Shown: positions 8,547-18,159, numbered from the stretch's first letter. The stretch: DNA of 64,000 nucleotides from Candidatus Aminicenantota bacterium (GCA_011772495.1 WVZL01000040.1:24003-88002), one strand, 5' to 3'. The notes: a model not told the origin generated them from the letters alone. Numbers and translations: made by a program.

Positions 8547-8825
8547 CTATTTAGACGTCCATTCCTTGAGCGTTTCGTATTCGACTTCCCCACATAAGAC
8601 ATCCTCTGTCTCTTTGTTCAAGAAAGTGGGGGTGCGGAGTTGACCTCCGCATTTGGGAGCGATGATATCCCTGTAGGACCTCATTAGATCTGCATTCTCC
8701 TCGTTGTGCCAGATTTCGAGTTTTTCGAAAGAAATATCTTCCTCTTTCTCTAGTCGGTTGACTAAGGGCATCATACGTTTGCAATGAGGGCATTCCCTCG
8801 CCCAAAACATGATTAGATTTTTCAT
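8547..8825 (-). CDS. Thioredoxin/glutaredoxin-like thiol-disulfide protein (CPHC)
   Basis: A 92-residue thioredoxin-fold protein with active site Cys12-Pro-His-Cys15 (MFWARECPHCKRM), a cis-proline region RTPTFLNKE and no signal peptide, so it is cytoplasmic. The CPHC centre is the DsbA-type dipeptide, and two further cysteines lie downstream. It begins one base after the stop of the ferredoxin:thioredoxin reductase-like gene, so the two are translated from one mRNA. It is the obvious candidate redox partner of that reductase. Confidence 0.82.
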   Translation of the reverse strand: MKNLIMFWARECPHCKRMMPLVNRLEKEEDISFEKLEIWHNEENADLMRSYRDIIAPKCGGQLRTPTFLNKETEDVLCGEVEYETLKEWTSK

Positions 8826-8826
8826 A

Positions 8827-9252
8827 CTATCTCCTCTTCACAAAAAGCCCGCACCAGCACTCCCCATCCTCTTTATTTTGGTAAGTTTCGTGGACCAGGA
8901 AATGGCAAGGACAGACGAGCTTTAGATCCTCATCAGGATCTTTTGTTATTAGCCTGCAGGGGCAATATTTTAAACCGTGGTTCTGTTCGTTGTTGAATAG
9001 GCCCTCTAAAAGCATTTGTACTTTTTCTTGATCGGGATTAACCTGGAATTCATTTTTTTTTGCAAATTCTTCGATTGCGCGGAGGAATTTTTCCCTGTCA
9101 AATTTTTCTCCTGAGGGATTAGTGACTTTCTTAGCTTCATCTGGGCTGATCTCGACATAGGCATTCAGAACCATACAGGTAGGACATTGCTCTGGAGGTT
9201 TCACTCCATAATGGATGTCATTGCATACAAAGCATCGCCAGTACTTTTTCAT
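8827..9252 (-). CDS. Rubredoxin-like domain fused to ferredoxin:thioredoxin reductase catalytic domain
   Basis: A 141-residue two-domain protein. Residues 1-30 form a rubredoxin-like zinc or iron ribbon (Cys7, Cys10, Cys23, Cys26). Residues 50-141 match the catalytic FTR subunit: Cys97-Pro-Cys99, Cys114-Pro-Cys116-His and Cys132-Trp-Cys134. By homology Cys97, 114, 116 and 132 would bind a [4Fe-4S] cluster, and Cys99 and Cys134 form the redox disulfide. FTR reduces thioredoxin with electrons from ferredoxin; here the fused ribbon could supply electrons internally. No FTR variable subunit is seen, as in other non-photosynthetic FTR-like enzymes. It is operonic with the CPHC protein. Confidence 0.87.
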   Translation of the reverse strand: MKKYWRCFVCNDIHYGVKPPEQCPTCMVLNAYVEISPDEAKKVTNPSGEKFDREKFLRAIEEFAKKNEFQVNPDQEKVQMLLEGLFNNEQNHGLKYCPCRLITKDPDEDLKLVCPCHFLVHETYQNKEDGECWCGLFVKRR

Positions 9253-9409
9253 TGGATATTCGTTTCTAAAGGATTATTTTATACTACTCATCGCCATAAT
9301 TAAATAGAAATGTAGCGCCTTCATAGAAAAAATAGACTTGTGGGTGAGGATTACTCGTCCTTATGAAGTTTGGCTAACTAAGCTTTTTTCTCTAGCAAGT
9401 CGATTTTTT

Positions 9410-9889
9410 CTACTCGGCCGGTTCTTCCATTTTGGCCATTTCCTGCTCCATCTCTGACTTACGAGTGCAGTAATAGCCGTTCTTGAGGCTCATATCTTTA
9501 TAAACAGGGCAAGTCGGACAGTTGCATCCTTTTTCCTCAGTAATGATTTTGCTCTTTCCCACTAGTGCATGACAAAAGCCAACTTCTGTCTCATCGGCAA
9601 CATATGTCGGACAGGTCTTGCAGATGCACATGTCTTTGACCATGGGAAGTTTTTCTTCCAGTTGAACTATCATATCGTCTGCTTCTTCGGCAGTCATTCC
9701 CTTCTTCTCCACGAGCATCTTTTTGACCATGTCTTTTCGGCTTATTTCCTCCACCGGAGCTTCTTGGGCAGGAACTTCAGGAGCAGCTTCGGGTTCTTCT
9801 GCTTTTTTACAGGAGGTTAGGCCAAAATGAGCTAAGAAAACAGTTGCTAATCCACAGCCACTTTTCTCGAAAAAATCTCTCCTTTTCAT
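9410..9889 (-). CDS. DUF2769-type Cys-rich lipoprotein with Tat-like leader
   Basis: A 159-residue protein. The leader begins MKRRDFFEKS and ends in lipobox LTSC (Cys27), so it resembles a twin-arginine lipoprotein signal. After a Pro/Glu/Ala-rich linker (30-48) comes a helical charged part, then two copies of a four-cysteine motif: Cys88-x-Cys90-x2-Cys93...Cys106 and Cys122-x-Cys124-x2-Cys127...Cys141 (DUF2769 type). Eight cysteines in two C-x-C-x2-C-x(12-13)-C sets suggest two metal or Fe-S centres, and a Tat signal would allow export after cofactor loading; both points are inference. A clear own promoter lies at 9916-9944. Confidence 0.75.
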   Translation of the reverse strand: MKRRDFFEKSGCGLATVFLAHFGLTSCKKAEEPEAAPEVPAQEAPVEEISRKDMVKKMLVEKKGMTAEEADDMIVQLEEKLPMVKDMCICKTCPTYVADETEVGFCHALVGKSKIITEEKGCNCPTCPVYKDMSLKNGYYCTRKSEMEQEMAKMEEPAE

Positions 9890-9915
9890 GGCTCCTCCTT
9901 GTCTGATGTTTTCTT

Positions 9916-9944
9916 TTTATAAATAAAAAAAATATAAATGTCAA
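9916..9944 (-). promoter_or_regulatory. Sigma70-type promoter for the DUF2769 lipoprotein
   Basis: On the minus strand TTGACA (9944-9939), a 17-base AT-rich spacer and TATAAA (9921-9916) lie just upstream of the AAGGAGGAGCC ribosome site of the lipoprotein gene. This is a near-consensus promoter. Confidence 0.65.
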
Positions 9945-10020
9945 TGGCTATGAGATAACAAATTTAGTAGCCTCTTTGAACATACAACGGTGAGAGCGAT
10001 TCTTCCGAGAATGAAATGGA

Positions 10021-10090
10021 AACGGTTCTATTTATTGTGTTTTCCTCAATTTTCTCTGTTGGGGATTGAGAAAAAATAGAACCGTCCCCT
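10021..10090. repeat. REP-like palindromic element
   Basis: ACGGTTCTATTT (10022-10033) and AAATAGAACCGT (10074-10085) form a perfect 12-bp inverted repeat. Inside it CTCAAT (10045-10050) and ATTGAG (10065-10070) form a second stem, and CCCC follows the outer arm. Palindromes of the GGTTCTATTT/AAATAGAACCGTCCCC kind are, from general knowledge, dispersed REP sequences in several phyla, mobilised by REP-associated tyrosine transposases. It lies between the lipoprotein gene and the cytochrome gene. A partial look-alike (GAACCGTCTCCC) occurs near 19755. Confidence 0.55.
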
Positions 10091-10101
10091 ATACTTTATG
10101 G

Positions 10102-10818
10102 TTACAGGGATTCTAAATAAGCCTGAAGATCAGCCAATTCCTGCTCAGAAAGGGAAGGAAAAGCAGGCATGCTCAAGAATGGATTTTTGAGCTGCTTCCA
10201 AATATTCTTGATGTTTGCCGGTTTTCCAGTTGAGGGAAGCTTCGTTTTCTTCAAGATATTTTTTAGACCTGGGCCAATCTTATTTTCCTCTTTATCAGAA
10301 AAATGACAGCCGCTGCATTTGTCATTAAACAGCAAAGCTCCTTTTTCTAACTTGCCTTCAAATTTGGCTTCAGAAAGAGTCACAGTTTCTCCAGTTGTGT
10401 CTTTAACGCAGAGAGTTCTTAAGAAGTAATAGCCTGCCGAGGTAGAAAAAACGACAAAGGCTAGACTGAAAACAATTATTCCCATCGTGGGAACAAACCT
10501 GAGGAACTGTTTGTAAAATTGGACTATGGTGATCTTTATGACCAGGACAATGATTAGACCCAGAGATAGAACACTGTGCATAACAGCTCTTCCCGAGAGC
10601 TGGTCTCCTACCTGGGCCACATGATTAATACAGAAATAACTTATGACCAAAAGCAAGATTGTAAAAACAAATCCCATCCCTTTGTGCATTCTTCTTAAGA
10701 AGGTGTCACTGATTTTTCGCTTGGTTTTGCCCATGAGCGCAAACATGCAGATGACAGCAATCACTCCGGCTAAAAGAAAAATTATGGCGAGGAAAGACTT
10801 AAAGAGAAAGAGCGACAT
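10102..10818 (-). CDS. Membrane-anchored c-type cytochrome with four transmembrane helices
   Basis: A 238-residue protein with hydrophobic helices at about 7-28, 48-66, 80-100 and 112-133, followed by an extracytoplasmic cytochrome c domain with heme site Cys168-Ser-Gly-Cys171-His172 and a likely distal ligand Met217 (SMPAF). Histidines 45, 66 and 81 in or near the helices could hold b-type heme, but this is uncertain. It would pass electrons between the quinone pool and a periplasmic partner. GAGAGGAGG precedes the ATG. It sits between two DUF2769 Cys-rich proteins, suggesting shared electron transfer. Confidence 0.82.
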   Translation of the reverse strand: MSLFLFKSFLAIIFLLAGVIAVICMFALMGKTKRKISDTFLRRMHKGMGFVFTILLLVISYFCINHVAQVGDQLSGRAVMHSVLSLGLIIVLVIKITIVQFYKQFLRFVPTMGIIVFSLAFVVFSTSAGYYFLRTLCVKDTTGETVTLSEAKFEGKLEKGALLFNDKCSGCHFSDKEENKIGPGLKNILKKTKLPSTGKPANIKNIWKQLKNPFLSMPAFPSLSEQELADLQAYLESL

Positions 10819-10963
10819 AGAATTGACCTCCTCTCAGCTAGTTTTTCAGTTTTTCAAAAGCAAAGCAAAATTCTTAATGTATACGCTTTTCCTATAAAGA
10901 ATTGGATCTGTATAGTGAGTTTAATGCAATATATATTTATTTTCTAGAGATGCTATCTGTCTT

Positions 10964-11188
10964 TTACTCGGCGGCTCCAATCTCGCAATAATACATTTTG
11001 TCCAGGGTGTATTCAGCAGTCAAGGGGCAGGCCCCACAGATGCAGCCATTTTTTATGAGTTCACAAGTCGTCGTTCCTTTAGCACAGAATAATCCTTCCA
11101 TATTTTCTTTCATGCATTGGTTGCGAGAGGGACATCCACCACAAATGCATTTTTTCATGGTTTCTTCAGTATCAGGAACTACAGCCAT
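10964..11188 (-). CDS. DUF2769 family Cys-rich protein
   Basis: A 74-residue soluble protein with ten cysteines. Two sets repeat the pattern seen in the lipoprotein at 9410-9889: Cys14-x-Cys16-x2-Cys19...Cys35 and Cys49-x-Cys51-x2-Cys54...Cys68. Cys25 and Cys42 are extra. There is no signal peptide, so it is probably the cytoplasmic counterpart of the exported one. AAGGAGGAAAAA precedes the ATG. DUF2769 has no established function; a ferredoxin-like or metal-binding role is inferred from cysteine spacing alone. Confidence 0.78.
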   Translation of the reverse strand: MAVVPDTEETMKKCICGGCPSRNQCMKENMEGLFCAKGTTTCELIKNGCICGACPLTAEYTLDKMYYCEIGAAE

Positions 11189-11298
11189 TTTTTCCTCCTT
11201 ATATCTTTATTGTTTTTCTATTTTATTACTCACCTTGAACTCTTGAAAAGAAGGTTCATCAATGGCCCTGAAAATATATTATTTTCGAGGATTTTCTC

Positions 11299-11327
11299 AA
11301 AATATTGATTTTGACTCTTGATGTCAA
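11299..11327 (-). promoter_or_regulatory. Sigma70-type promoter for the small DUF2769 gene
   Basis: On the minus strand TTGACA (11327-11322), a 17-base spacer and TATTTT (11304-11299) lie about 110 bp upstream of the start. TTGAC and GTCAA half-sites (plus strand TTGACTCTTGATGTCAA) overlap the -35 region and could be an operator. Confidence 0.5.
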
Positions 11328-11441
11328 GTTTTTTTTGGCCTCAGCCGGATTTAATAGTATGAATATGTGGTCAGCTTTCTCCGGGTACATAAGACTTTCC
11401 TTCCATCCCTTCTGTTCCTCAACCAAGACCAAAGGCAGGCT

Positions 11442-13211
11442 TTATTTCCGACGGATACCCTTGATGTAAACATTCGGATCTACCATGATTTCTACGAGGG
11501 CAGGGAGGGGAGAATCAAGGGCTTGGCGGATGGCTTTATCCAGCTTCTCTGGTTCTGATACCCGAATGCCGAGTCCGCCTGCAGAAGCGGCCATTTCTGC
11601 GAAATTGGGATTGGGAAAAGATACACGATATTCGGCGTAGCCGTATTCCTCTTGCTCTTTTTTTATGTTCTTGAGCTTCCCCTCATTGAACACGACCACC
11701 TTAATCGGAAGCTTGTTGTGCACTGCCGTGGTGAATTCCATCCCCGCCATCCCGAATCCGCCATCGCCGGTGTAAGCAATAACCTGTCTTTTCGGTTGGG
11801 CGAACTGACAGGCGATGGCAGCCGGGATTCCGAAAGCCATGCCAGCCATGTTGGCACAGAGAAGAGTCTGCTGACCTTCGCAGACGAAACGTTTGTAGAA
11901 CCAATACGTGTGATCTCCCACGTCTGAACAGATGAGAGCGTTCTTGGCAACTTGCCTTTTTAAAGCCTGGATAACGGCTCCAGGATGTATGGGTCTTTGT
12001 TTGTTGCGAGCATCGGCTTCGAGGAGCGCCTGGTATTCAGAATTCGCCGCCCGAATGGCCTCCATAAATCTGGGTTCTGTCTTCTTTGGCGAGCAGGTCT
12101 TCATCAGCATCTGAATCACATGATGGGCATCTCCCACGATGCCGAGTTTTACAGGAAATGTTTTTCCGACTCTTGTTTCATCGATATCTACCTGAATGAT
12201 ATCGACTTCCGGCACTAGGTTCCGTTGTCTGAATCCACTGCCCAAAATGATGATCAAATCTGACTGCGCTACGATTTTTGGTGCAAAACGGTTACCGATA
12301 GATCCTAGGACACCCAGGACCAATTCATCTGACTCTGGAACCACTCCTTTGGCCCTTGAGGTGGTGGCAATCGGAGCTCCGATGTGACGGGCAAGGTTAA
12401 GAAGTTCGGACCTGCAGTGACGAGCACCCCAGCCGGCAAAAAGGAGAGGACGCTTACTTTCTGCAATCAATCGAGCTGCTTTTTCGATGGATTCGCCAGG
12501 GAAAAGGTCGGGTTTAAACAGATGAGATTCAGGCTGCCAGATGGGCTCCTCCAGAGGGTCCACCAGGACGTCGGTCGGTAAACTCAAAGCTACTGGACCT
12601 GGTGCGGCATAGGCTTTCTTGATAGCCAGATTGACGACTTTGAGAGTCTGTCCGGCACGGCCAATCATCTCTGCATAAACACAAAACGATTTAAAAATAT
12701 CCACTTCAGCAATTTCTTGTAAAGACTCGCTCCCCAGGAAGATTTCCGGGACTTGCCCGAGGAGAGCCAAGACTGGTGCCCGGTCAGTGGCAGCGTCGAC
12801 AATACCAGTAATGAGATTGGTGGCTCCAGGTCCCGCGATAGACATACAAACGCCTATTTCTCCTGTCAGTTTCGCATGGGCAGAGGCCATAAAAGCTGCG
12901 GCTCCTTCATGTCGGGTCAGTATGAGTTCAGTATTCGGATTCTTACGGATGGATTCAGTAAGGGGAAGGTTGGAATCGCCAGGAATCCCATAGACCCGCT
13001 TCACACCGTAAGCAGCGAGTTGTTCTACAATTTTGTCTGCTACCGTAGAAGCAGCTCCAGTTATTGTCTCTTCTCCCTCGATTTGAACGAAGGCTGATTT
13101 GGGTGCTCCGCATTGAGGACAGGTCCAATCTGCAGGGAGTTCGATGAAAGGAATTCCTTCTTTAGATTCGTCATAAATATAACCGCAGACTGTACATTTC
13201 CATTTTTTCAT
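11442..13211 (-). CDS. Rubredoxin-fused thiamine-diphosphate enzyme (acetolactate synthase/pyruvate oxidase-like)
   Basis: A 589-residue protein. Residues 1-45 are a canonical rubredoxin (Cys6, Cys9, Cys31, Cys34, with [11 protein letters not shown] and WTCPQCG). Residues 55-589 are a full ThDP enzyme of the POX/AHAS superfamily: cofactor-activating Glu102 ([12 protein letters not shown]), SIAGPGATN, a central nucleotide-type domain, and the GDGGFGM...FNE ThDP/Mg motif. Probable substrates are 2-oxo acids such as pyruvate. The rubredoxin implies that electrons from the oxidation go to, or come from, a one-electron carrier rather than oxygen. A good ribosome site (AGGAG) precedes the ATG. Function within the superfamily is unresolved. 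Confidence 0.83.
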   Translation of the reverse strand: MKKWKCTVCGYIYDESKEGIPFIELPADWTCPQCGAPKSAFVQIEGEETITGAASTVADKIVEQLAAYGVKRVYGIPGDSNLPLTESIRKNPNTELILTRHEGAAAFMASAHAKLTGEIGVCMSIAGPGATNLITGIVDAATDRAPVLALLGQVPEIFLGSESLQEIAEVDIFKSFCVYAEMIGRAGQTLKVVNLAIKKAYAAPGPVALSLPTDVLVDPLEEPIWQPESHLFKPDLFPGESIEKAARLIAESKRPLLFAGWGARHCRSELLNLARHIGAPIATTSRAKGVVPESDELVLGVLGSIGNRFAPKIVAQSDLIIILGSGFRQRNLVPEVDIIQVDIDETRVGKTFPVKLGIVGDAHHVIQMLMKTCSPKKTEPRFMEAIRAANSEYQALLEADARNKQRPIHPGAVIQALKRQVAKNALICSDVGDHTYWFYKRFVCEGQQTLLCANMAGMAFGIPAAIACQFAQPKRQVIAYTGDGGFGMAGMEFTTAVHNKLPIKVVVFNEGKLKNIKKEQEEYGYAEYRVSFPNPNFAEMAASAGGLGIRVSEPEKLDKAIRQALDSPLPALVEIMVDPNVYIKGIRRK

Positions 13212-13227
13212 CTAGATCTCCTATTTT

Positions 13228-13926
13228 TTAAGCAATGGTCATTATGAGAGTGAAAGCAAGAAACAGGATAATTCCAAAAATAAAAAATATAGGCTGTCCT
13301 TTCCGTTTTTCGGGCAAAAATTCTTTAACAATGATATAGAGGAGCACCCCGGCAATCAAGCTTATTGAGATATTATCTAACAATGAAGGAATATGAACTA
13401 AAATGGCAAAGGCAACTCCCAGCAGTGAAGAGCTGGAAAGAGCTATCTTAGCCCAGAGATTTTCTCGGATTTCCCCATGAATACGGGAAAGGGACGCGGT
13501 GCTGAGACCAGCATGAAGGCCGACTGGGATGAGAAAAAGCGTTCCCTCCAGAACACTGGCTTGAAGCTTATTCTCGAGGACAATACCCACCAAGAAATAG
13601 TAAACAAAGAAGGAAATCGAGTGGACCTCTTTCAACTCTTTGGCAAGCTTCTTTTGGTCAGCGTGCTGATAAATATATTTTTCTACAAGATGGAAGAGCG
13701 CAAACCCTAAAAGCAGAAATACAAAGACCCACTCTCTTAGGAGGACGGCCGCCTCGTAGGTATGGGGCAGGAGGTCAAGGAATAGGTAAGAAATAGAAAT
13801 CCCGGCTGCAAAAGAAATGATTCGGTATTTCCTTTCATCCTCAGAAAAGCGAATCATATCGCTGAAGAAATGAAGCAATCCAAGCAAGAAAGCCAGCGCT
13901 AAGGCCAGGAAATTGAGCTCGTTCAT
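13228..13926 (-). CDS. ZIP-like polytopic membrane protein
   Basis: A 232-residue protein with about seven or eight hydrophobic helices and a charged cytoplasmic loop (YIYQHADQKKLAKELKE). The second helix segment AAGISISYLFLDLLPHTYE resembles the first ZIP-transporter signature (metal-transport helix ending in LP-[HE]). The canonical ZIP histidine pairs HSxxDG and HExxE are not present; only LHAGLST hints at the fourth helix. It is best described as a degenerate ZIP-superfamily member, possibly not a zinc transporter. Its stop precedes the TPP enzyme ATG by 16 bp, so the two are likely co-transcribed. Confidence 0.5.
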   Translation of the reverse strand: MNELNFLALALAFLLGLLHFFSDMIRFSEDERKYRIISFAAGISISYLFLDLLPHTYEAAVLLREWVFVFLLLGFALFHLVEKYIYQHADQKKLAKELKEVHSISFFVYYFLVGIVLENKLQASVLEGTLFLIPVGLHAGLSTASLSRIHGEIRENLWAKIALSSSSLLGVAFAILVHIPSLLDNISISLIAGVLLYIIVKEFLPEKRKGQPIFFIFGIILFLAFTLIMTIA

Positions 13927-14027
13927 AGCCTATAGTGAATTTCAAAAATATTTATTAACTCTGAGTTCAGTGAGATGTAAAGCTCCTCCTAGAAAAAAAT
14001 GATAGCAGAATTTATGGAACAGTATGG

Positions 14028-15491
14028 CTAATCCAGTCTATAATTGGGGGCTTCCTTAGTGATGATGACATCATGGACATGGCTTTCTCTTGTGCCCGCA
14101 GGTGATATCTTTATGAATTTTGCCTTTTCTTGAAGAACATCGATGCTTTTGCTTCCTGCATAGCCCATTCCTGCTTTCAGACCACCGACCATCATCAGAA
14201 GGATATTAGCCACACTTCCTTTGTAGGGAACTCGGCCTTCGATTCCTTCAGGAACAAGCTTGCTTTCGATCAAGGAAAGATCTTGAGAATATCTATCCCG
14301 ACCCCCTTCTTTCATAGCTTCTACAGAACCCATACCCCGATAAATCTTATAGGAACGGCCTTGATAAATGACCACTTCACCAGGGGACTCATCCGTGCCG
14401 GCTAGCAAGTTGCCGAGCATGACTGAGCTTGCTCCAGCCACGATGGCTTTGGTTATATCTCCTGAATATTTTATGCCCCCGTCAGCAATGATAGGAATGT
14501 TTTTTTCCTTAGCCACTTTATAAACATCGGCAATGGCTGTTATCTGAGGAATACCTGCTCCAGAAATGACGCGAGTTGTGCAAATGGAGCCAGGGCCTAC
14601 TCCTACCTTCACGGCATCTACTCCTAATTCGATGAGTTCTTTAGCGGCTTCTGTTGTTCCTATGTTGCCCGCGATAAGCTCTTGCTTCGGGAATTCCTTC
14701 CGAAGCATTTTAACTATCTGTAAGACTCGGGTGGAGTAACCGTGCGCCGTATCGACCACAAGCACATCAACTTTTGCCTTAATCAGGGTATTTGCTCTCT
14801 CTAATGTTTCTTCTGTGACACCGACAGCGGCCCCAACTCTCAGCCGTCCGAAATCATCCTTTGAAGCTCGGGGATACTGAATCCTCTTGAGGATATCTTT
14901 ATAGGTGATTAGTCCCTTCAAATGAAAGTCCTCATCCACCATCAGGAGTTTCTCAATCTTGTGTATATGAAAAAGCTTTTCTGCCTCCTCCAAGGAAGTG
15001 CCTAAGGGGACAGTGATGAGCTTCTTGGTCATGACTTTTTCTATAGCGAGATTTAAACGGGTTTCGAACCGGATGTCTCTGTTGGTGAGAATTCCCATTA
15101 ATTTGTTGTTTTCATCTGTGATCGGGAGCCCAGAAATTCTGTATTTTTTCATGACTTCTTTGGCTTCAAAGATTTTTGCCTGGGGCCTCATGGTTATAGG
15201 ATCCACAATCATACCGCTTTCATGGCGTTTAACTTTATCAACTTCTTCAGCCTGCTTTTCGATAGACAAGTTTCGATGGATGATTCCTATTCCTCCCTGC
15301 TGTGCTAAGGCAATGGCCATTTTTGATTCAGTGACTGTATCCATAGCTGAACTGACAATGGGGATGGAGAGGTTGATGTTCCGACTCAACCGAGTTGAAG
15401 TCTCAGCATCGACTGGAATGACATCAGATTTAGAGGGAAGGACGAGGACATCGTCAAAGGTTAGTCCTTCTTTTATCTTTTCTTCTAACAT
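14028..15491 (-). CDS. guaB: Inosine-5'-monophosphate dehydrogenase
   Basis: Oxidises IMP to XMP with NAD+, the committed step of GMP synthesis. The 487-residue protein has the IMPDH TIM barrel with [11 protein letters not shown] at the start, two CBS domains at about 95-205, the catalytic loop [23 protein letters not shown], and the flap segment [10 protein letters not shown]. Length and order are normal for bacterial GuaB. GAGGAGC lies upstream of the ATG. It follows secA by 9 bp on the same strand and is probably in the same transcript. Confidence 0.97.
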   Translation of the reverse strand: MLEEKIKEGLTFDDVLVLPSKSDVIPVDAETSTRLSRNINLSIPIVSSAMDTVTESKMAIALAQQGGIGIIHRNLSIEKQAEEVDKVKRHESGMIVDPITMRPQAKIFEAKEVMKKYRISGLPITDENNKLMGILTNRDIRFETRLNLAIEKVMTKKLITVPLGTSLEEAEKLFHIHKIEKLLMVDEDFHLKGLITYKDILKRIQYPRASKDDFGRLRVGAAVGVTEETLERANTLIKAKVDVLVVDTAHGYSTRVLQIVKMLRKEFPKQELIAGNIGTTEAAKELIELGVDAVKVGVGPGSICTTRVISGAGIPQITAIADVYKVAKEKNIPIIADGGIKYSGDITKAIVAGASSVMLGNLLAGTDESPGEVVIYQGRSYKIYRGMGSVEAMKEGGRDRYSQDLSLIESKLVPEGIEGRVPYKGSVANILLMMVGGLKAGMGYAGSKSIDVLQEKAKFIKISPAGTRESHVHDVIITKEAPNYRLD

Positions 15492-15500
15492 CTTAGCTCC

Positions 15501-18107
15501 TCATCTTCTTCGTTTTTTCTTTTTTCTTTTCTTGGGAATTAAGGACCTGGCTTGTTTAACTCTGGGAGATGATGCGGCTTGAGGTCTTTGATAGAATACC
15601 GGTTGTTCTCTTCTTTCCGGCAATTCTTCTTCTACTACAGGTTGAAAGAGAAAAAGGTAGCGGAGACTCTCTTCTTCGATTCGGTCTAGCATCGCTTGGA
15701 ACATATCATAGCTTTCTCTTTTGTACTCCACCAAAGGATCTCTTTGGCCATAACCTCGTAGACCGATACCTTCCTTTAGGTAATCCATACCTAATAAATG
15801 GTCTTTCCACTGGGAGTCTATGATTTGAAGCATGATGATTCTTTCGAATTCTCTCATCCGCGTTTCACCGATTATCTTTTCTTTCTCCTCATAGGCATTT
15901 TTCAAAACGGTGAGAATCTTTTCCCTTAATTCCTCATAATTTATTGTTTCCCAGTCTATACTCAATTCCTCGGTATCCAAGCCGAACTGTGAAGCTACGG
16001 ATTTTCTGAATCCTTCTGGATTCCACTCGTCGGGAGATTTTTCTTTTGGTGTACTACCTTCCATGATCCAATCGACCAGAGTTTCGGTCAATTCCTGTAC
16101 ATATTGTTTCATGTCTTTTCCCTGGAGGATTTCTTTTCTCATAGAGTAGATAGTTTCTCGCTGTTTGTTCATCACGTCATCGTATTCAAGTAGATGTTTG
16201 CGGATGGAGAAGTTTTGGCCTTCAACCTGTTTTTGGGCTCTTTCTATGGCGCTAGTCACCATCTTGTGTTCGATGGGGACACCTTCTCCCATCCCGATTC
16301 TGGCCATCAAACCTGAGATCCTTTCGCTACCAAAGATGCGCATCAAATCATCCTCTAAGGAAAGATAAAACCGAGAAGAACCAGGGTCGCCTTGTCTGCC
16401 AGCCCTTCCCCTGAGCTGATTATCGATCCTTCTGGCCTCGTGCCTTTCTGTTCCAATTATGTGGAGTCCGACCATATCAACAACCTTCTTATGCTCCTCG
16501 TTAGTAGTTATTGACGCTTCTGCCAGAGCTTTTTCCCATTCTTCTTGAGTCGCTTTCAGAGGATCTATTCCTTTTTTCTTGAGATATTCCTTGGCTAAAA
16601 AATCTTGATTTCCTCCTAAAAGAATATCGACCCCGCGCCCGGCCATATTGGTCGCAATAGTTACTGCTCTGATTCTTCCGGCTTGAGCAATGATTAAGGC
16701 TTCGCTCTCGTGATACTTCGCGTTCAAGACAACATGATTTATGCCTCTTTTTCTAAGCAGAGAACTGAGGTGCTCTGAGTTTTCGATCGAAATCGTTCCC
16801 ACCAACATAGGCCGTCCCTTTTGGTGGTGCTCTTCTATTTCTTTAACAACGGCCTCCCATTTTTCCTCAGCAGTCCGGTAGATGACGTCCGGATACTCAT
16901 ACCGGATTAAGGGTTTGTTGGTAGGGATCTCTACAACATCCAGATCATAAATAGCCTGGAATTCTGTGGCTTCTGTCACCGCAGTTCCTGTCATCCCAGC
17001 CAGTTTGTTGTACATCCTGAAATAATTCTGAAAGGTGACAGAGGCTAGAGTCTGGTACTCCTCTTCGATGCGAACTTTTTCTTTGGCTTCAAGAGCTTGG
17101 TGCAGGCCGTCGCTGTAGCGCCTTCCTGGCATCAGGCGGCCGGTGAATTCATCGACAATGATGACTTTTCCATCCTTGACCATATAATCGACATCTTTCT
17201 TGAAGAGCTGGTGGGCTTTTAAAGATTGATTGATGTGATGTACTAAATCCATGTGAGCAAGATCATACAGATTGGGGATACTCATGAATTTTTCGCTGGA
17301 AGCTACGCCTTCCTCAGTTAAAGCCACTGTCCTTGTTTTTTCATCCACCTGGAAATGGGTATTTTTGTTGAGACGACGGACCAGGTTGTCGATTCGATAA
17401 TAAAGAGAAGTTGATTCCTCCGTGGGCCCTGAAATGATTAGGGGCGTGCGGGCTTCATCAATGAGAATGCTGTCCACTTCATCTACGATCGCGTAGTTGA
17501 ATTCTCTCTGGACCAAGTCAGGTAAACGGAACTTCATGTTATCACGCAGATAATCAAAACCGAATTCATTATTCGTACCGTAAGTGATGTGTCTGCGATA
17601 AGCTTTTTTTCTTTCCTCCTCATCCATATCATGTTGGATGGTTCCTACTTCAAGGCCCAGGAACTCATAAATCGGGCCCATCCATTCGGTATCTCTCTTC
17701 GCCAAATAATCATTAACCGTGACAATGTGAACACCTTTGTTTTCGAGAGCATTCAAATAGGCAGGAAGGGTGGCGACCAAGGTTTTTCCCTCTCCTGTTT
17801 TCATCTCCGCGATTTTCCCCTGGTGCAAAACAACGCCTCCCATGATCTGAACATCGAAATGACGCATGTTTAGGGTTCGCTTGGCAACTTCTCGCACCAC
17901 TGCAAAAGCTTCGATGAGAATATCCTCGATTGAAGCGCCCTGGCTTAATTTCTCTTTAAATTCCGCTGTTTTAGCTTGAAGCTCGCCGTCTTTGAGTTTC
18001 TGAATTCGGGACTCGAGCTCGTTGACAGCTGATACATAGGGTTGAAGCCTCTTGAGGTCTCTTTCGTTTTTGGTGCCGAAAATTTTCTGAATGAACCATT
18101 TAATCAT
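15501..18107 (-). CDS. secA: Protein translocase ATPase SecA
   Basis: The motor that drives preproteins through SecYEG. The 868-residue protein has Walker A in [12 protein letters not shown], the DEAD-like [20 protein letters not shown], the preprotein cross-linking domain, helicase motifs GTDILLGG-type ([12 protein letters not shown]) and [15 protein letters not shown], and the helical scaffold. The C-terminus ends in a run of Lys and Arg ([12 protein letters not shown]) and lacks the Cys-rich zinc/SecB-binding tail, so it is probably SecB independent. A MITE-like element separates it from the divergent upstream gene. Confidence 0.97.
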   Translation of the reverse strand: MIKWFIQKIFGTKNERDLKRLQPYVSAVNELESRIQKLKDGELQAKTAEFKEKLSQGASIEDILIEAFAVVREVAKRTLNMRHFDVQIMGGVVLHQGKIAEMKTGEGKTLVATLPAYLNALENKGVHIVTVNDYLAKRDTEWMGPIYEFLGLEVGTIQHDMDEEERKKAYRRHITYGTNNEFGFDYLRDNMKFRLPDLVQREFNYAIVDEVDSILIDEARTPLIISGPTEESTSLYYRIDNLVRRLNKNTHFQVDEKTRTVALTEEGVASSEKFMSIPNLYDLAHMDLVHHINQSLKAHQLFKKDVDYMVKDGKVIIVDEFTGRLMPGRRYSDGLHQALEAKEKVRIEEEYQTLASVTFQNYFRMYNKLAGMTGTAVTEATEFQAIYDLDVVEIPTNKPLIRYEYPDVIYRTAEEKWEAVVKEIEEHHQKGRPMLVGTISIENSEHLSSLLRKRGINHVVLNAKYHESEALIIAQAGRIRAVTIATNMAGRGVDILLGGNQDFLAKEYLKKKGIDPLKATQEEWEKALAEASITTNEEHKKVVDMVGLHIIGTERHEARRIDNQLRGRAGRQGDPGSSRFYLSLEDDLMRIFGSERISGLMARIGMGEGVPIEHKMVTSAIERAQKQVEGQNFSIRKHLLEYDDVMNKQRETIYSMRKEILQGKDMKQYVQELTETLVDWIMEGSTPKEKSPDEWNPEGFRKSVASQFGLDTEELSIDWETINYEELREKILTVLKNAYEEKEKIIGETRMREFERIIMLQIIDSQWKDHLLGMDYLKEGIGLRGYGQRDPLVEYKRESYDMFQAMLDRIEEESLRYLFLFQPVVEEELPERREQPVFYQRPQAASSPRVKQARSLIPKKRKKKKRRR

Positions 18108-18159
18108 TTGAATATTTTGTAGCAGAAAGATTTACCCTTGTCAATTTGAGGATTGTTGT

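Noticed and set aside
11652-13097. Plus-strand open frames opposite the TPP enzyme gene
   Set aside because: They overlap a gene with clear catalytic motifs, contain many rare-type residues, and lack ribosome sites.
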